Positions 43,559 to 54,482 of a stretch of DNA of 64,000 nucleotides are shown one piece after another. Source of the stretch: Blastomussa wellsi (taxonomy: Eukaryota; Cnidaria; Anthozoa; Scleractinia; Plerogyridae); the NCBI GenBank assembly GCA_947652115.1, contig OX393561.1, forward strand, positions 27,206,158 to 27,270,157, given 5' to 3'. Under the pieces are notes generated by a model that made no database searches, had not been told where the DNA came from, and saw only the letters and a list, made by a program, of their open reading frames with translations. A program made the position numbers and the translations under genes. Each line of letters starts with the position of its first letter. The stretch's first letter is position 1.

Positions 43559-44118
43559 TTTAGCTAGCGATCAAAGGTCAACACAAGTGCAAATTAGCCA
43601 TGTGCTATACCAAACATGGCGATCACATACCTCCAGTGACCAGTCCCCACGCGGCATGTAAAAGGTCTATTGAAAAAGAAATAGCCGATGAGGCTCGGAA
43701 AGTGATTCACTATTCCGTAGTCTCTCTTGGAGCTGTGACAGCCGCTCTGTCTTCCGGGGCCATTGCAACTTCACTCACTGGTGTCGGAATTGTGGTTGGA
43801 GCACCTATAGCAGGAATAGCAGCCCTTTCAGGTTTTGCTTCCACAGGCCTGTCAGTTATTAACAAGAAACTTGAAAGGAAAGTTAATAAACACACGAAAA
43901 TTCAAGCTCTGGCACTTGCAAAGAATGACTCAATAAAAAGCTCTCAAGGTCTTGACGATAACAATGTTTCCGACTCAGAATTCAAACAAATAACATGTGA
44001 AATGCAGAAATATTGCAAAATCAAAGAGACTTTACAATCAAACTTCGCTAAAAAACAGACCGATTTACACCAGCCGGATCTTGAAAAGATAAAAAACCAG
44101 ATTCGGCAAGAGTTTTGA

Positions 44119-44560
44119 AAAAAACGGGCGGCGTCCAGCACAAATTTTGAACCAAACTTTGAGAGAAAAACACAAAAATGTCTCTGAGTGTTATAAAAAT
44201 TAGATAACGCACTGTCACGCTGGGCATTACGTGACTCGGTTGTGTCACGTGACAGGTCACAAAAGGACAAAACCTTGTCGGGGGTGCTTCATGGCACGTG
44301 TTCCGCGATCCCCGATCCTCGATTCCTGATCTCCACTCCTAATTTTCCTGGAGTTGTGGCACCTTTGAATTAAAAAATTACATTAAAAATTAATTGTAAA
44401 CAGAAGCTTTATTTGCATATTATGAAAACATGATTGCGAGCTTTGACTTGTTTGTGCTTTTTTTGATGGATCATCCAACTCCACAGTGGCAGAAAAATAT
44501 AAGAAATATCGCACACGAAGTTGTCAAGTGTCTCAACGAAAAAGAGAAAATAAAACATCC
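44119..44560. other. Polinton B noncoding stretch
   Basis: No gene seen. Contains CACGTGACAGGTCAC-type E-box words at 44245-44262 and AT-rich DNA. Confidence 0.4.
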
Positions 44561-44579
44561 AACTTTTGTATGCGCGTAT

Positions 44580-44975
44580 GCAAAATTCTCATGATTCAGC
44601 TATTCTTTTTCTAAATAAGTTTTTGAAAGGTTTCGTCGTAGTCTTCAATGCAAAACACAGGATAGCCGATTTTTGTAACAGATGTGACAGAGCCCCTTCC
44701 TGCCGCAAGTGTTGCATTTCTTACAAAACTAGACCTTTACGATTCGTCCTCGTTGTTCGCAGAAAGGTGCCTCCAAAAGATCATTATATATCTTGTCCCA
44801 GCCAAGAGCCGATCGCTGCCTAACTTTTATGGTGATACTGTATACTCCTTGTAAATCATCTCACGAATTTCTGTTGGGAGGGAATAAATGGCCTCGTAAA
44901 TTGTTGGTCTGTTTGCCTCCCTCGTTATTGGACCGTCAAACATTTGCAGAACAACTGACGAGTAACTTGTGGCTG
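44580..44975 (-). pseudogene. Polinton right-end gene starting inside the TIR
   Basis: Starts at 44975 with 'MAATSYSSVVLQMFDGPI', near-identical in pattern to the polymerase start at 33350, because both start codons lie in the TIRs. The body reads 'EAIYSLPTEIREMIYKEY'. After a frame change near 44820 it continues 'RQRSALGWDKIYNDLLEAPF' and a Cys knuckle 'FCKKCNTCGRKGLCHICYKN' with one in-frame TAG. It is homologous to the fragment at 4830-5057. Possibly a small zinc-binding regulatory protein; function unknown. Confidence 0.6.
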
Positions 44976-45980
44976 CCATTTTGGCGTATATACCGGTACT
45001 TGTGCAGATAACTCTTCAATATTACTCTCTGGCACGCCATTACGACTTCACTGGACTGCGAAGTCACGCAATAGTTTCTATGCTTCACGTTTCACATTCC
45101 TGAACAACCCCTAATTCCAGAACAACCACGATTCTGTCTGATTTTTTTTCATGGGTACTTCAGAATTTTCATGGGCGCTTTGTAATTTCAGGGGCGCTTT
45201 GCAATGTCTAAAAAAGTCAGTTATGTCATTTCTATTTATCCACTGTGTCCCTACCTGTGATGCAATGTCTATTTCTCAACTTCGCCATCGCTCCCAGACC
45301 CACTGTGTAAAGGTATCAATTCACCGAAATCACGTCTTTGGAACAACTTGAAAATGGAACAAAACCAAAACAGAAGTCGTGTTTACCAGTTCCTGGAGAC
45401 TCTTGCCACCAGAACACACTCATCCAGTTCACAAGCTCGCATTAGACTGGCGAGAAAAATCTCTGAACATGCTAAACTGCTTAAGCAGAGACAAAGTCTT
45501 CGTGGCAGGATGCAAGTCTCTCGAGACGAAAGAAGAAGAGATCGCCCTTGTTGAGCAAGAGATCCAACAGCTGGAAGCATATGTCCAGAATGGTACCGAT
45601 CATTCCAGTAGCGAGGAGGATTGAGCTTTGATATCCTCAATAAAATGTTTTCAATCTTTACACTTGTGTGTTGTGGTTTAATAAAGCAGTGCGGTAACGC
45701 GAAACTGAACCCTTCGCATGACGTCAATGCTTCGAAATCAAAACAATACTGCTTGACCCGCATGCCCACCCATTTTGTTTCATGCTGTCTCGCACACACA
45801 TAAAATATGAGGGTTCTGGACACAGCGAGTTGTACAAAAAGTTCATGATCTCGAACAAACCTGTTTTATACCGAAGCGAGGTGAGTTTGGGAGCCGAGTT
45901 TTGGTATAAAACAGGTCTGTTCGAGATCATGAATCTTTTGTACAACTCGCTGTGCCAGAACCCTCATGATTTTTGTGTGT
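44920..45980. repeat. Right terminal inverted repeat of Polinton B
   Basis: Reverse-complement partner of 32506-33400. It holds a complete-length small gene (45354-45624) and a terminal palindrome (45790-45980) with arms of about 65-70 bp that each contain GGTATAAAACAGG. The outer end is TTTTTGTGTGT, then GACGAA. Confidence 0.88.
45354..45624 (+). pseudogene. TIR-borne small acidic coiled-coil gene, right copy
   Basis: Starts 'MEQNQNRSRVYQFLETLA', continues 'RKISEHAKLLKQRQSLRGRM'. After a one-base frame change near 45512 it ends 'EIQQLEAYVQNGTDHSSSEE' at 45624. The predicted product is about 86 residues, helical with an acidic tail. AATAAA-type signals follow at 45640 and 45679. It points outward, toward the element end, and its counterpart in the left TIR is truncated. 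Unrecognised family. Confidence 0.55.
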
Positions 45981-46052
45981 GACGAAGACTTCCGAAAACG
46001 TACGAAGGTTTCCAATGACATTCCAGAGACCAAAACGATCGCAGCCTCTGAG
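45981..46052 (+). repeat. Repeat R, piece 2 of 5
   Basis: Starts with the right GACGAA duplicate and matches 10808-10880 ('acttcc.aaa.acgt..gaaggtttcc', 'cagaccaaaa'). Confidence 0.8.
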
Positions 46053-46608
46053 TATGGTTGCCGGAATGTTGCATATTCAATAGCATACAATTTATATTCA
46101 GTAATTCATATTTTTCTTCAAGAATTGTCATTTTATATTCAATGTGCCATAGTTTTATTCAGTAAACTCATTTTTAATTCAATGATTCATATTTTTGTTC
46201 AGTAAAACTCGTTTCATATTCAACGATTTCTATTTTTATGCAGTAAAAATTATTTTATGTTCAATGATCTTTATCTTATTCAATACATGATTATATATTC
46301 AACATTGCCTTGGTTAGCGGATCGCTTAGCGGATCAACGAAGGTACATTTAGAAAAAATGGCGCCGATTGTGGAGGTTGTACATGGGAGGATGTACTTTC
46401 GTCCATTGATAACCTGTTGATGAAATCCAAGATAGTAATTCTTATTTACGGTCTCACAAAGCAGCACTACATAAATGGCTGCGTGCAATAGTTGATATGG
46501 AACTAGATTTCTACAGGAATGTTGGTCAAGTTTTATGTCAGCTGTGAGGTTTGCTTACAGATATATACCAATACTGGGGAGAAAAAGTAAGTCAAATGAG
46601 ATGAAGGA

Positions 46609-46908
46609 CTGCAAGTATGCCAGATTAGTATGCCAGGAAGACCTCCCTTTGCTTTGCTTTGGGTGTGTTTAATAAAGTACCTTTGTGAAAATATTTTTGG
46701 CAGTTATTACAGCAAAATTAAAAAAGTAAGCTGCCATGAAATTGAGCCAATGTCAGCACTGCAAGTATGCCAGATTAGTATGCCAGGAAGACCTCCCTTT
46801 GCTTTGCTTTGGGTGTGTTTAATAAAGTACCTTTGTGAAAATATTTTTGGCAGTTATTACAGCAAAATTAAAAAAGTAAGCTGCCATGAAATTGAGCCAA
46901 TGTCAGCA
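46609..46908. repeat. Perfect 150-bp tandem duplication
   Basis: Period 150, two copies with no difference seen (for example 'gcaagtatgccagattagta' at 46611 and 46761). It produces a duplicated open frame that is an artefact of the repeat. Confidence 0.95.
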
Positions 46909-46909
46909 C

Positions 46910-47583
46910 TTACTTGTAAAGTGACAGTTGTGTTACATTAGTTTAACAGTTTGTAGTTAGCCTTACATTGAAACTTAGGATTATAGGGCATAGCCTTCAA
47001 TTAGTCATTTCTTTCCAGTTCAACAACAGAAATTACAGAGTGACTGGAAATGTGAATTCTCCTAACTTAACTTACAAATAAGGATATGTGTAACAGATGG
47101 CTAAGAGAGTACGAGAGGCCCTTATGAGAGCCCCGAGATCTTTAGATTTAGAGGGTTAACACCAGAGACCATTGCTGCTACTGGTCGGTGGTGGGGTGTT
47201 AGCCTTAAGAATATTTTACAAGTAGAAAATCGGTTGATGATGATAAGTTATGTTGATTTAAAATAATTATGCATGCAAGCAAAACACTGAGTCATCTTTT
47301 ACAAGATACCCAACTGATAATTGGTAAATCGGTATCTCTAAAAGTAATGCAAGCAAATTTCAATGATGCACTGTCTTTGTACTTGAGGTACATGTAGATG
47401 TGGAGAGAAAATAAAAAGTTTTTTTCTTGAATGTTAAACAATTGCTCTAATTTTCCAACTGAACCTTTTTCCTTTTCCTATATTACCGTATTACAGACAG
47501 TGTCCAATAGCTGGATCACGTAGAGCTGTTTGTCCTTCATTACTTGGGTTGATCATTCCATTGATCCATATCTTGTTAGGACT
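46910..47583. other. Noncoding interior of the integrase-type transposon
   Basis: No gene or repeat supported in about 670 bp. Confidence 0.4.
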
Positions 47584-48022
47584 CTAGTTGTTTTCTGTGC
47601 GAAAATGATTATTAAATGTGGCAGCAAACTCCTTTAATGCATAATTAATGCATGCTCTAAATATGTAATACAAAACAAACATGTGTACATTGGTCTCCAA
47701 ATCAAGACTTCCACTTTCCTCCAATGCATAAAATACAAAGTAAAATAAGAAAACAACACACCTAAACACTCCACACCAGAGTCTCTCTATCCTCTGGTTC
47801 CTAGTAGAGGAGCCCGCAATAAAACTACCACAGCCATCAATGTACCAGCAATGAAGCAACAATAGAGTTCTCACCCCCATGATCTCCTCGAACACGTGAA
47901 GGCCATCCAAATTCTTTTGCTGCATTTTGAAACAGAGCACCCACTGTTTGTGAACGGTTGTTGTCAGCACATAGTAGGTATAAAATTTGTCTCCAAACGC
48001 CATTGATGCAGCCATGAATCAC
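47584..48022 (-). pseudogene. rve-type DDE transposase fragment
   Basis: Two overlapping frames. 48022-47837 has 'LLCADNNRSQTVGALFQNAA' and 'FGWPSRVRGDHGGENSIVAS' (second catalytic Asp). The other frame has 'CGSFIAGSSTRNQRIERLWC' (catalytic Glu) and 'LEESGSLDLETNVHMFVLYY'. The first catalytic Asp region appears altered ('HGCING'). It resembles the integrase-core transposases found in many cnidarian and fish genomes. At least one frameshift near 47850; inactive. Confidence 0.7.
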
Positions 48023-48541
48023 AAACTTTCATCGAATTAAGGAATGATGACCGTCAATGTGCCAAAGAAAATTTGGTCAAGGAATGCTGTATACCCTTTG
48101 CGCATGCCCACCTTAATGCAGTGTTTTCTGGATCAACACGAGTGAGTGACATCCTAATCCTATCTCTTTAGCTTTGCACTTTCAGCCCACGAGACCTGCC
48201 CAATCAAATCGGATTCTCAGGTTGTGTTTCCATGCCAAGAAATATATCCTCTAATTAGGGCATCTAGTTCATCATCTCAAATATCTGAATATGTACTTAA
48301 GTGCTCCAGATTGTACTCTCTTACCCTTCTATACAAGGTCCAGCACGAAATTAGTAACATTTATCTTCGCAATATCTGTCCATGTGTAGGAAGCGTTCCG
48401 GAGGTCTTCTAGTAGTCCCTTTTCAATGACAAAGGGAGGTCTTCCTGGGTTTGCGGCATGAATCGTCTCGCGCAGTCCAAAACCTGGCAAACTTACAGTC
48501 CTTCATCTCATTTGGCTTACTTTTTCTCCCCAGTATTGGTA

Positions 48542-49441
48542 CCGTAAACACCCGCAGATGAGCCACACCTTTTTTCCAAAAATCGTTGCTCAAAATTGGG
48601 TAAAGTACATGTATGTTAGCAAAGATTACACAAAACTGCAAGAGAGTGCTAGTCATTGCTTGACTCCTGAAAGAGCCGTGTTTGATGTAAGTGTACTGCT
48701 TTTAATATTACGGCGCTTACATTTGTTGCTGCCGCTAAAAGCATTAAACCATCTTCGTAACCAAATCCTCCAATTGGTTTATAGTCACTTTTCTCGAAAA
48801 GGAAAACGTTGCACAGCACAGAATTTCCATTCCCTGCAAAGCTGTTTGCACCGTCGACGACGATCCTCTATGAGCATGAAAATACCACGCTATTCTCGAG
48901 TGTTCGCAGTAGATGGCCCATTGTTTCCTCGTTGTTCAGCACTTTGACAGCAAATTTGTCGAATTGATTACAAAACTGTCTTTGTGCTACAAGTTTATCT
49001 CCGACAAATTGCTTCCAAATCTCTTTGTACATATGATAGCCACGAACTTGAACGCCTCCATCTTGTTTCACTTGTAAGCAATAAACAACCACGTCCGAGC
49101 TAATGCCTGGTTACTAAGCTACGAACGTTTCACAACGTTGTTGTCATGCAAAAATCTATGGAAAAACAGTGTTGAAAGAAGAAATTCCTGTCGACAAATG
49201 CCAGAAAAAGATCAATCATATTTCAAAGTTCCATTATATTAAAGCGCTAAAATTGTGGGTAAGACTTTGAAGTATTTTCCGTTTCAATGTTATGATGCGT
49301 TTACATTCGATGAAGATGTCTCCAGACTCGACCTTGGATTTTGTTTGATCTCTTTCAAAAAACTTGTTTTTCCAAAATTTTAGTTGCTAAATTCAGGGTG
49401 CGGCTTATCTGCGGTGGCAGCTTATCTGCGAGTGTTTACGG
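48542..49441. mobile_element. 900-bp TA-flanked TIR element nested in the right arm
   Basis: Ends CCGTAAACAC(C/T)CGCAGAT and its complement, flanked by TA (48540-48541, 49442-49443). The left arm of the host transposon (46560-46580) shows the sequence without this insertion, confirming both ends. Near the right end 'gcttatctgcg' is repeated. Tc1/mariner-like target duplication; no transposase inside. Confidence 0.85.
48868..49092 (-). pseudogene. HIRAN-like domain fragment
   Basis: Frame 'VRGYHMYKEIWKQFVGDKLV', 'NQFDKFAVKVLNNEETMGHL' and 'LRTLENSVVFSCS'. It resembles the HIRAN pattern (G..hY......G..l.l..e..n..d..Av.v......iG..p). It sits inside the 900-bp TA-flanked element and starts 'MVVYCLQVKQDGGVQ'. 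It may be a host gene fragment captured by the element. HIRAN domains bind DNA ends in repair enzymes such as HLTF; no further domain is present. Confidence 0.5.
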
Positions 49442-50060
49442 TATATCTGTAAGCAAACCACACAGCTGACCTAAAACTTGACCAACATTCCTGTCGAAAT
49501 CCAGTTCCATATCAACTATTGCACGCAGGACAGTTACCGCCAGTTCTAGACTGTTGAGGATTGAGTAGTGCTGCTTTGTGAGACTGTAAATAAGAATTAT
49601 TACCGGGTATCTTGGATTTAATCAACAGGTTATCAATGGACGAAAGTACATCCTCCAACGTACAACCTCGTTCACAATCGGCACAATTTTTTTAAATGTA
49701 CCTTTGTTGATCCGGTAACCAATAGGACAGCAGAAATCATTGAATAAAAATCGGATGAGTTGAATAAAATTTTGACGGCATGCATTATTCAACAACGGCA
49801 ATGTTGAATATATAATCATGTATTGCATAAGATAAAGATCATTGAACATAAAACAAGTTTTACTGAACAAAAATAGAAATTGTTGAATATAAAACGAGTT
49901 TTACTGAACAAAAATATTAATCATTGAATTAAAAATGAGTTTACTGAACAAAAATATGACACATTGAATATAAAATGACAGTTATTGAACAAAAATATGA
50001 ATTACTGATCATGAATAAAAAGTGTGTGTTATTAAATATTGCAACAATCCGGCAACCATA

Positions 50061-50228
50061 TCTGGCAAGGAGATTAACGTCCCATGTGTCTTTTCTTTCA
50101 TAAATCAGAAATCCGGAGGAAAAGAATCATCCCTTTATATGCTATTCATTTTCTTGTATTGTTTGGAGTTTAAATATTTTTTCAAATAAGTCATTTAGAG
50201 CTATCACAGCTCACATTTTCCACACAGG
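50061..50228 (+). repeat. Repeat R, piece 3 of 5
   Basis: Matches about 10870-11045 ('ggaaaagaatc', 'attgtttggagtt', 'atttagagctatc..agctcacattttcca'). It ends in CACACAGG, the left 8-bp duplication of the next element. Confidence 0.8.
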
Positions 50229-51530
<1,302 letters not shown>

Positions 51531-51575
51531 TCACGCCTAAGGCGAGAGAGTTGGCAGGTATAAAATCAATCAATC
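51531..51575 (+). repeat. Repeat R, piece 5 of 5
   Basis: 'gagagttggcaggtataaaat' matches 11112-11131, the 3' end of R. Confidence 0.7.
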
Positions 51576-51927
51576 GACAGCTGTGGAGTACAATCGAGTA
51601 TTATCGATACGCCCCGATAATACGGTGCCCACTTCAAGTCCACAAATACGAAACACTCAGTGCACAGCTAATTACAAAATACTTCCACAAAATAAAGCTT
51701 AAAAACCCTCGAAACAAGCTTACCAAACAAAATAACCAGGATCACAGCCGCCACTGCTATGGATACGCTTAAAACAGTCGCCAATACATTCTCAGTGAAC
51801 ATAGTACTGAAATTCAACTTCGACCTGTTCCCGGCTGGGGAAAAACGTTTATTCCAAATATGGAAAACTAGTCACGTGAGAATGACTGAGAGGCTTCCCC
51901 AGTGTCAGTACTTGTCAGGACAGCAAC

Positions 51928-52524
51928 ATGAAGTTTCGTTTTTGTGGAGATTTGGATTGCCCAGATTGGGTACTTGCAGAAATAAGCACGCTTTCAAAAA
52001 TAACGTCTGTAAAGATGAGGCTTCTTTGTACTCAGGTGATTAAAGATATGCTTGGAGAAAGTATCGAGTATTCCAAAGTGGAGAAGCTAACATCTGATGC
52101 CAGGTACGACTTATCGGACGTGAAAGCTTCTATTGCAGCACTATCATTCATTATATCTTGTGCTGCCAAGTACAGCGTGGATGGTGATTCATTATCTAAC
52201 GAACTCCAGCAGCTTGGCTTACCTAAAGAACATTCCGTTTCACTCTGTAAAACCTATGGCGAAAATTTAATCAAGTTGCACGATTCTTTTTTACAAAGAA
52301 GTTTGAAGTTAAAACATCTGGCCGATTTGGAGTGGAGGGTGGACTTTGTTTTAGGATGCAGCGAGTTACGTAAAATGACGGAGCCAGAAGTGCAGCTTAG
52401 GTTCAATGAAGTAGACGGCAGCAGTGGCACAAGTCGACCGGTATCATTCTTGATGACGTCCCAGAAATTTAGCATTTTTGTCAGTGAACTGAAGCAAGCA
52501 CAGCGCATAATGGGAGGATTGTAG
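51928..52524 (+). CDS. COMMD4: COMM domain-containing protein 4 (COMMD4)
   Basis: Full-length 198-codon frame from '[20 protein letters not shown]' to '[15 protein letters not shown]'. Signature blocks are '[17 protein letters not shown]', '[17 protein letters not shown]', and the C-terminal COMM domain starting near residue 130 with '[13 protein letters not shown]'. COMMD4 is a subunit of the Commander complex, which recycles membrane cargo from endosomes. Length and start agree with the family (about 199 residues). The whole coding region is in one exon; a preceding CAG at about 51920 could be the acceptor of a 5'UTR intron. No poly-A tract or flanking duplication was noticed, so a retrocopy is not proven. 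It is the only clear host gene here. Confidence 0.93.
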   Translation: MKFRFCGDLDCPDWVLAEISTLSKITSVKMRLLCTQVIKDMLGESIEYSKVEKLTSDARYDLSDVKASIAALSFIISCAAKYSVDGDSLSNELQQLGLPKEHSVSLCKTYGENLIKLHDSFLQRSLKLKHLADLEWRVDFVLGCSELRKMTEPEVQLRFNEVDGSSGTSRPVSFLMTSQKFSIFVSELKQAQRIMGGL

Positions 52525-53089
52525 TTTTTCAACTGTTGTCAGTTTATTCACTCTTTGATTTACATAGTACAAGAGTCCATAATAAGATATATTAATATAT
52601 TCTCCAATTAATTCTAGTTTTTAGTTCTAGTTTTTTGGGGTAAGGGGTTGGTTTTTCTACATTTTATGGGGTTGGATTAGGAGGGTGAACCAAGTAGGGG
52701 ATTACGTGTCCTGTTGTTCTCTCCTGTACATTGTACGAATCTACAAATTCCACATGTTACCACCCCTCCCCCCCCGGCACACCCCCGGGCAATTGCCATT
52801 TTTTTTTTCTTATTTTGCAGTCTATTCCCACCCCTGGGACTCCTTGTCGACCACAAGTATGTCATTTTGTGTACAAAATTGTGATAAAAATACTGTTTTT
52901 TGTAAAAATAGCAAAAGAAGACATTTTTTCAAGACCTACACTTTCCTGAAAGCGACCACGAAGTCCCTCGCCTCTTGCGAGTTAGCGACTTGTTATCGCG
53001 ACGTCATCCTTGATAAAGTTATAAGGGCCGACTTGCATTTCTTGCACGTCTACTCACGAATTTCAACGCTTTCTAGACTGTATATACAT
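52525..53089. other. COMMD4 3' flank with a C-run/G-run repeat remnant
   Basis: 52750-52800 has 'cccccccggcacacccccgggcaattgccatttttt', resembling the end of the element at 50765. Otherwise unassigned. Confidence 0.45.
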
Positions 53090-53385
53090 CAATATAATTT
53101 GGTTTTATCAACTGGGTTGATAATGTGAATTGGCCACCGTAAAGAGATTCGAGAGCTGATGTTTCAAGCGACCGGTCGCGAGACACTTCAATCTCCCAAA
53201 TCATTCCAAGCAACATGTGGCAGTCTACAGCCTTTCTCTTCACCAAGGAAGCACAGAAAGTCGCAAAACTCTAGAACAAAAATTTATTTTTCAATTTATT
53301 CCGTTGTTTTCATGTTACCAGGCACCAACCAATAGCGTCAGCTCTTCAATCTCTTTACGGTGGCCAATTCACATTATCAGCCATT
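53090..53385 (+). mobile_element. Penelope-like element copy 3, 5'-inverted scrap
   Basis: 53090-53168 matches the PLE 3' noncoding end in antisense (as at 19548-19620). 53169-53290 is plus-sense C-terminal coding (the nucleotide match to 'HFNLPNHSKQH' and 'SRKTLEQKFIFQ'). It is followed by the 3' end 'ggtggccaattcacattatc'. Confidence 0.75.
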
Positions 53386-53422
53386 ATCATTATCATGATA
53401 AAACTAAATTATATTGTTATAC

Positions 53423-53467
<45 letters not shown>

Positions 53468-53953
53468 CGTGATATACATCAGACATGAATAACTACATAT
53501 TATATAGCATAAGAAAACATTAAGACTACATTCTATAATGAAAACTGAAGGAAAAATCTAACCTGTACATCTTGCCACTTCCTCGAAAGAATAGGAAGAA
53601 GGAGCTTGAAACCTGCGAAGAGGACACGAACAGGGCAAGACTGCTTAAAACAATTCCCCACCCCCGGGCCGAAAGGGCTGGACTTGTCCTGGGGGTTGCC
53701 CGGGGGAGGGATGGTTAGTTAGACTTGAACCATGCATAACAAATAGACGTGAGCTTGTTGATTACAACACTCTTTTCCATTACGAACCTTTTTAATGCAC
53801 CAGTCATTTGATACCCCCACACCCCCCATTGGGGGATACCCGGTATAAACCAGGGGTTTTCACCTCGTTTTCACTCAATTTAGGTTACCCGGGGGCTGAG
53901 TGGGGATTTCTCAGGGATTTCAGTCATGGTTCGTGGCCTCTTAGAAGACTAAG
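53386..53953. other. Unassigned DNA with C/G-run remnants
   Basis: 53650-53720 ('ccccgggccgaaagggc ... gttgcccgggggagggat') and 53815-53910 ('cccccattgggggatacccgg') look like decayed TIR-element ends. No gene. Confidence 0.45.
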
Positions 53954-54047
53954 AGTAGTATAGAGGGAGTCAACCAAATACCACCTCGTCACAAGCTCCT
54001 CGGAGCGCACTCCTCGGTTGTATTTGGTTGACTCCCTCTATACTACT
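53954..54047. repeat. Short foldback
   Basis: 27-bp perfect arms (53954-53980 and 54021-54047, from agtagtatagagggagtcaa) with a 40-bp loop. It abuts the start of Polinton C coding sequence. Confidence 0.9.
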
Positions 54048-54482
54048 TCACAGAAGTTCAATCAATTAGAGAGAAGTGGCGGAGTCCAAAAATGGAACAC
54101 GGAGAAAACAACTGCGGGTGGTTGCTTCGAAACCGGCGAAAGAACTGCGGCAAAAAGACCAGCGGAAAATTTTTTTTTTTTTTTAGGGCAAAAACCCTTG
54201 TTTTTTTTATTTATTAAGATTTTTTGACAAAGACTACAGTTCAATTACTTACAACAAATTACATGACTGCTAACAACTTACAAGTTACTACTTACAATAC
54301 TTATCATTACAATGCCTATTTACATTTTATAATACAATACAATACACTAGAAATAAATACATAAATAAATAAATAAAAAGAAAATAAATAAATAAAAAAA
54401 AAACACCTCCAAACAGTTGCCCTTACAGGTTTTTGTTTACCTGTCACAAAAGGGAAAGTGACACAAAATACAGTTAGAAAAA

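Larger units (their letters stand above)
40419..43668 (+). mobile_element. ISL2EU-type DNA transposon, complete
   Basis: 3250 bp with terminal inverted repeats starting AGACCTTTTACATG and containing GGGGACTGGTCACTGGAGGT on both ends (left from 40419, right to 43668). Flanked by AT (40417-40418, 43669-43670). Encodes a THAP-DDE transposase on plus and a SWIM-YqaJ nuclease on minus, the two-gene plan of ISL2EU elements. Confidence 0.88.
40312..44118 (+). pseudogene. Polinton membrane protein gene split by ISL2EU
   Basis: 5' part 40312-40418 ('MSLVNVLPSAPPDNIYPELP'); 3' part 43669-44118. The 3' part has two hydrophobic Gly/Ala-rich segments, 'VVSLGAVTAALSSGAIATSL' and 'VGIVVGAPIAGIAALSGFAS'. 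A basic/helical tail with 'INKKLERKVNKHTKI' follows, ending 'IKNQIRQEF'. A 3250-bp transposon lies between. Without it and one AT duplicate the frames on the two sides are in register, so the insertion is the main lesion. Small charged-plus-membrane protein, a likely virion or membrane component (inference). Confidence 0.7.
32506..45980. mobile_element. Polinton/Maverick element B, complete ends
   Basis: 13,475 bp bounded by a 6-bp duplication GACGAA (32500-32505 and 45981-45986) and long terminal inverted repeats (about 32506-33400 and 44920-45980). A 6-bp duplication is the Polinton integrase hallmark. Contents: polymerase, integrase scrap, packaging ATPase, major capsid protein and structural or membrane proteins. 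It carries an ISL2EU transposon and a LINE fragment as later insertions. The empty target is represented by repeat R at 10808-10813. Confidence 0.92.
46053..50060 (-). mobile_element. Integrase-type DNA transposon with long TIRs (IS3EU/Ginger-like)
   Basis: 4008 bp beginning TATGGTTGCCGGAATGTTG, with a reverse-complement end at 50042-50060. Arms are about 610 bp: left 46053-46660; right 49443-50060 continuing at 48423-48540 after a nested element. Flanks TCTGAG and TCTGGC are compatible with a decayed 6-bp duplication. It encodes an rve-like DDE protein on the minus strand. Superfamily name is by family memory. Confidence 0.78.

Noticed and set aside
44566..44823. Plus-strand Cys-containing frame as a gene
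   Set aside because: The minus strand encodes the Polinton end gene with a match at 4830-5057; the plus frame is its shadow.
46630..46941. 103-codon protein with an internal perfect repeat
   Set aside because: Created by the 150-bp tandem duplication; no independent coding signal.
47837..48022. Independent host gene with integrase-like motif
   Set aside because: Lies inside a transposon with clear long TIRs and aligns with the overlapping frame as one frameshifted transposase.
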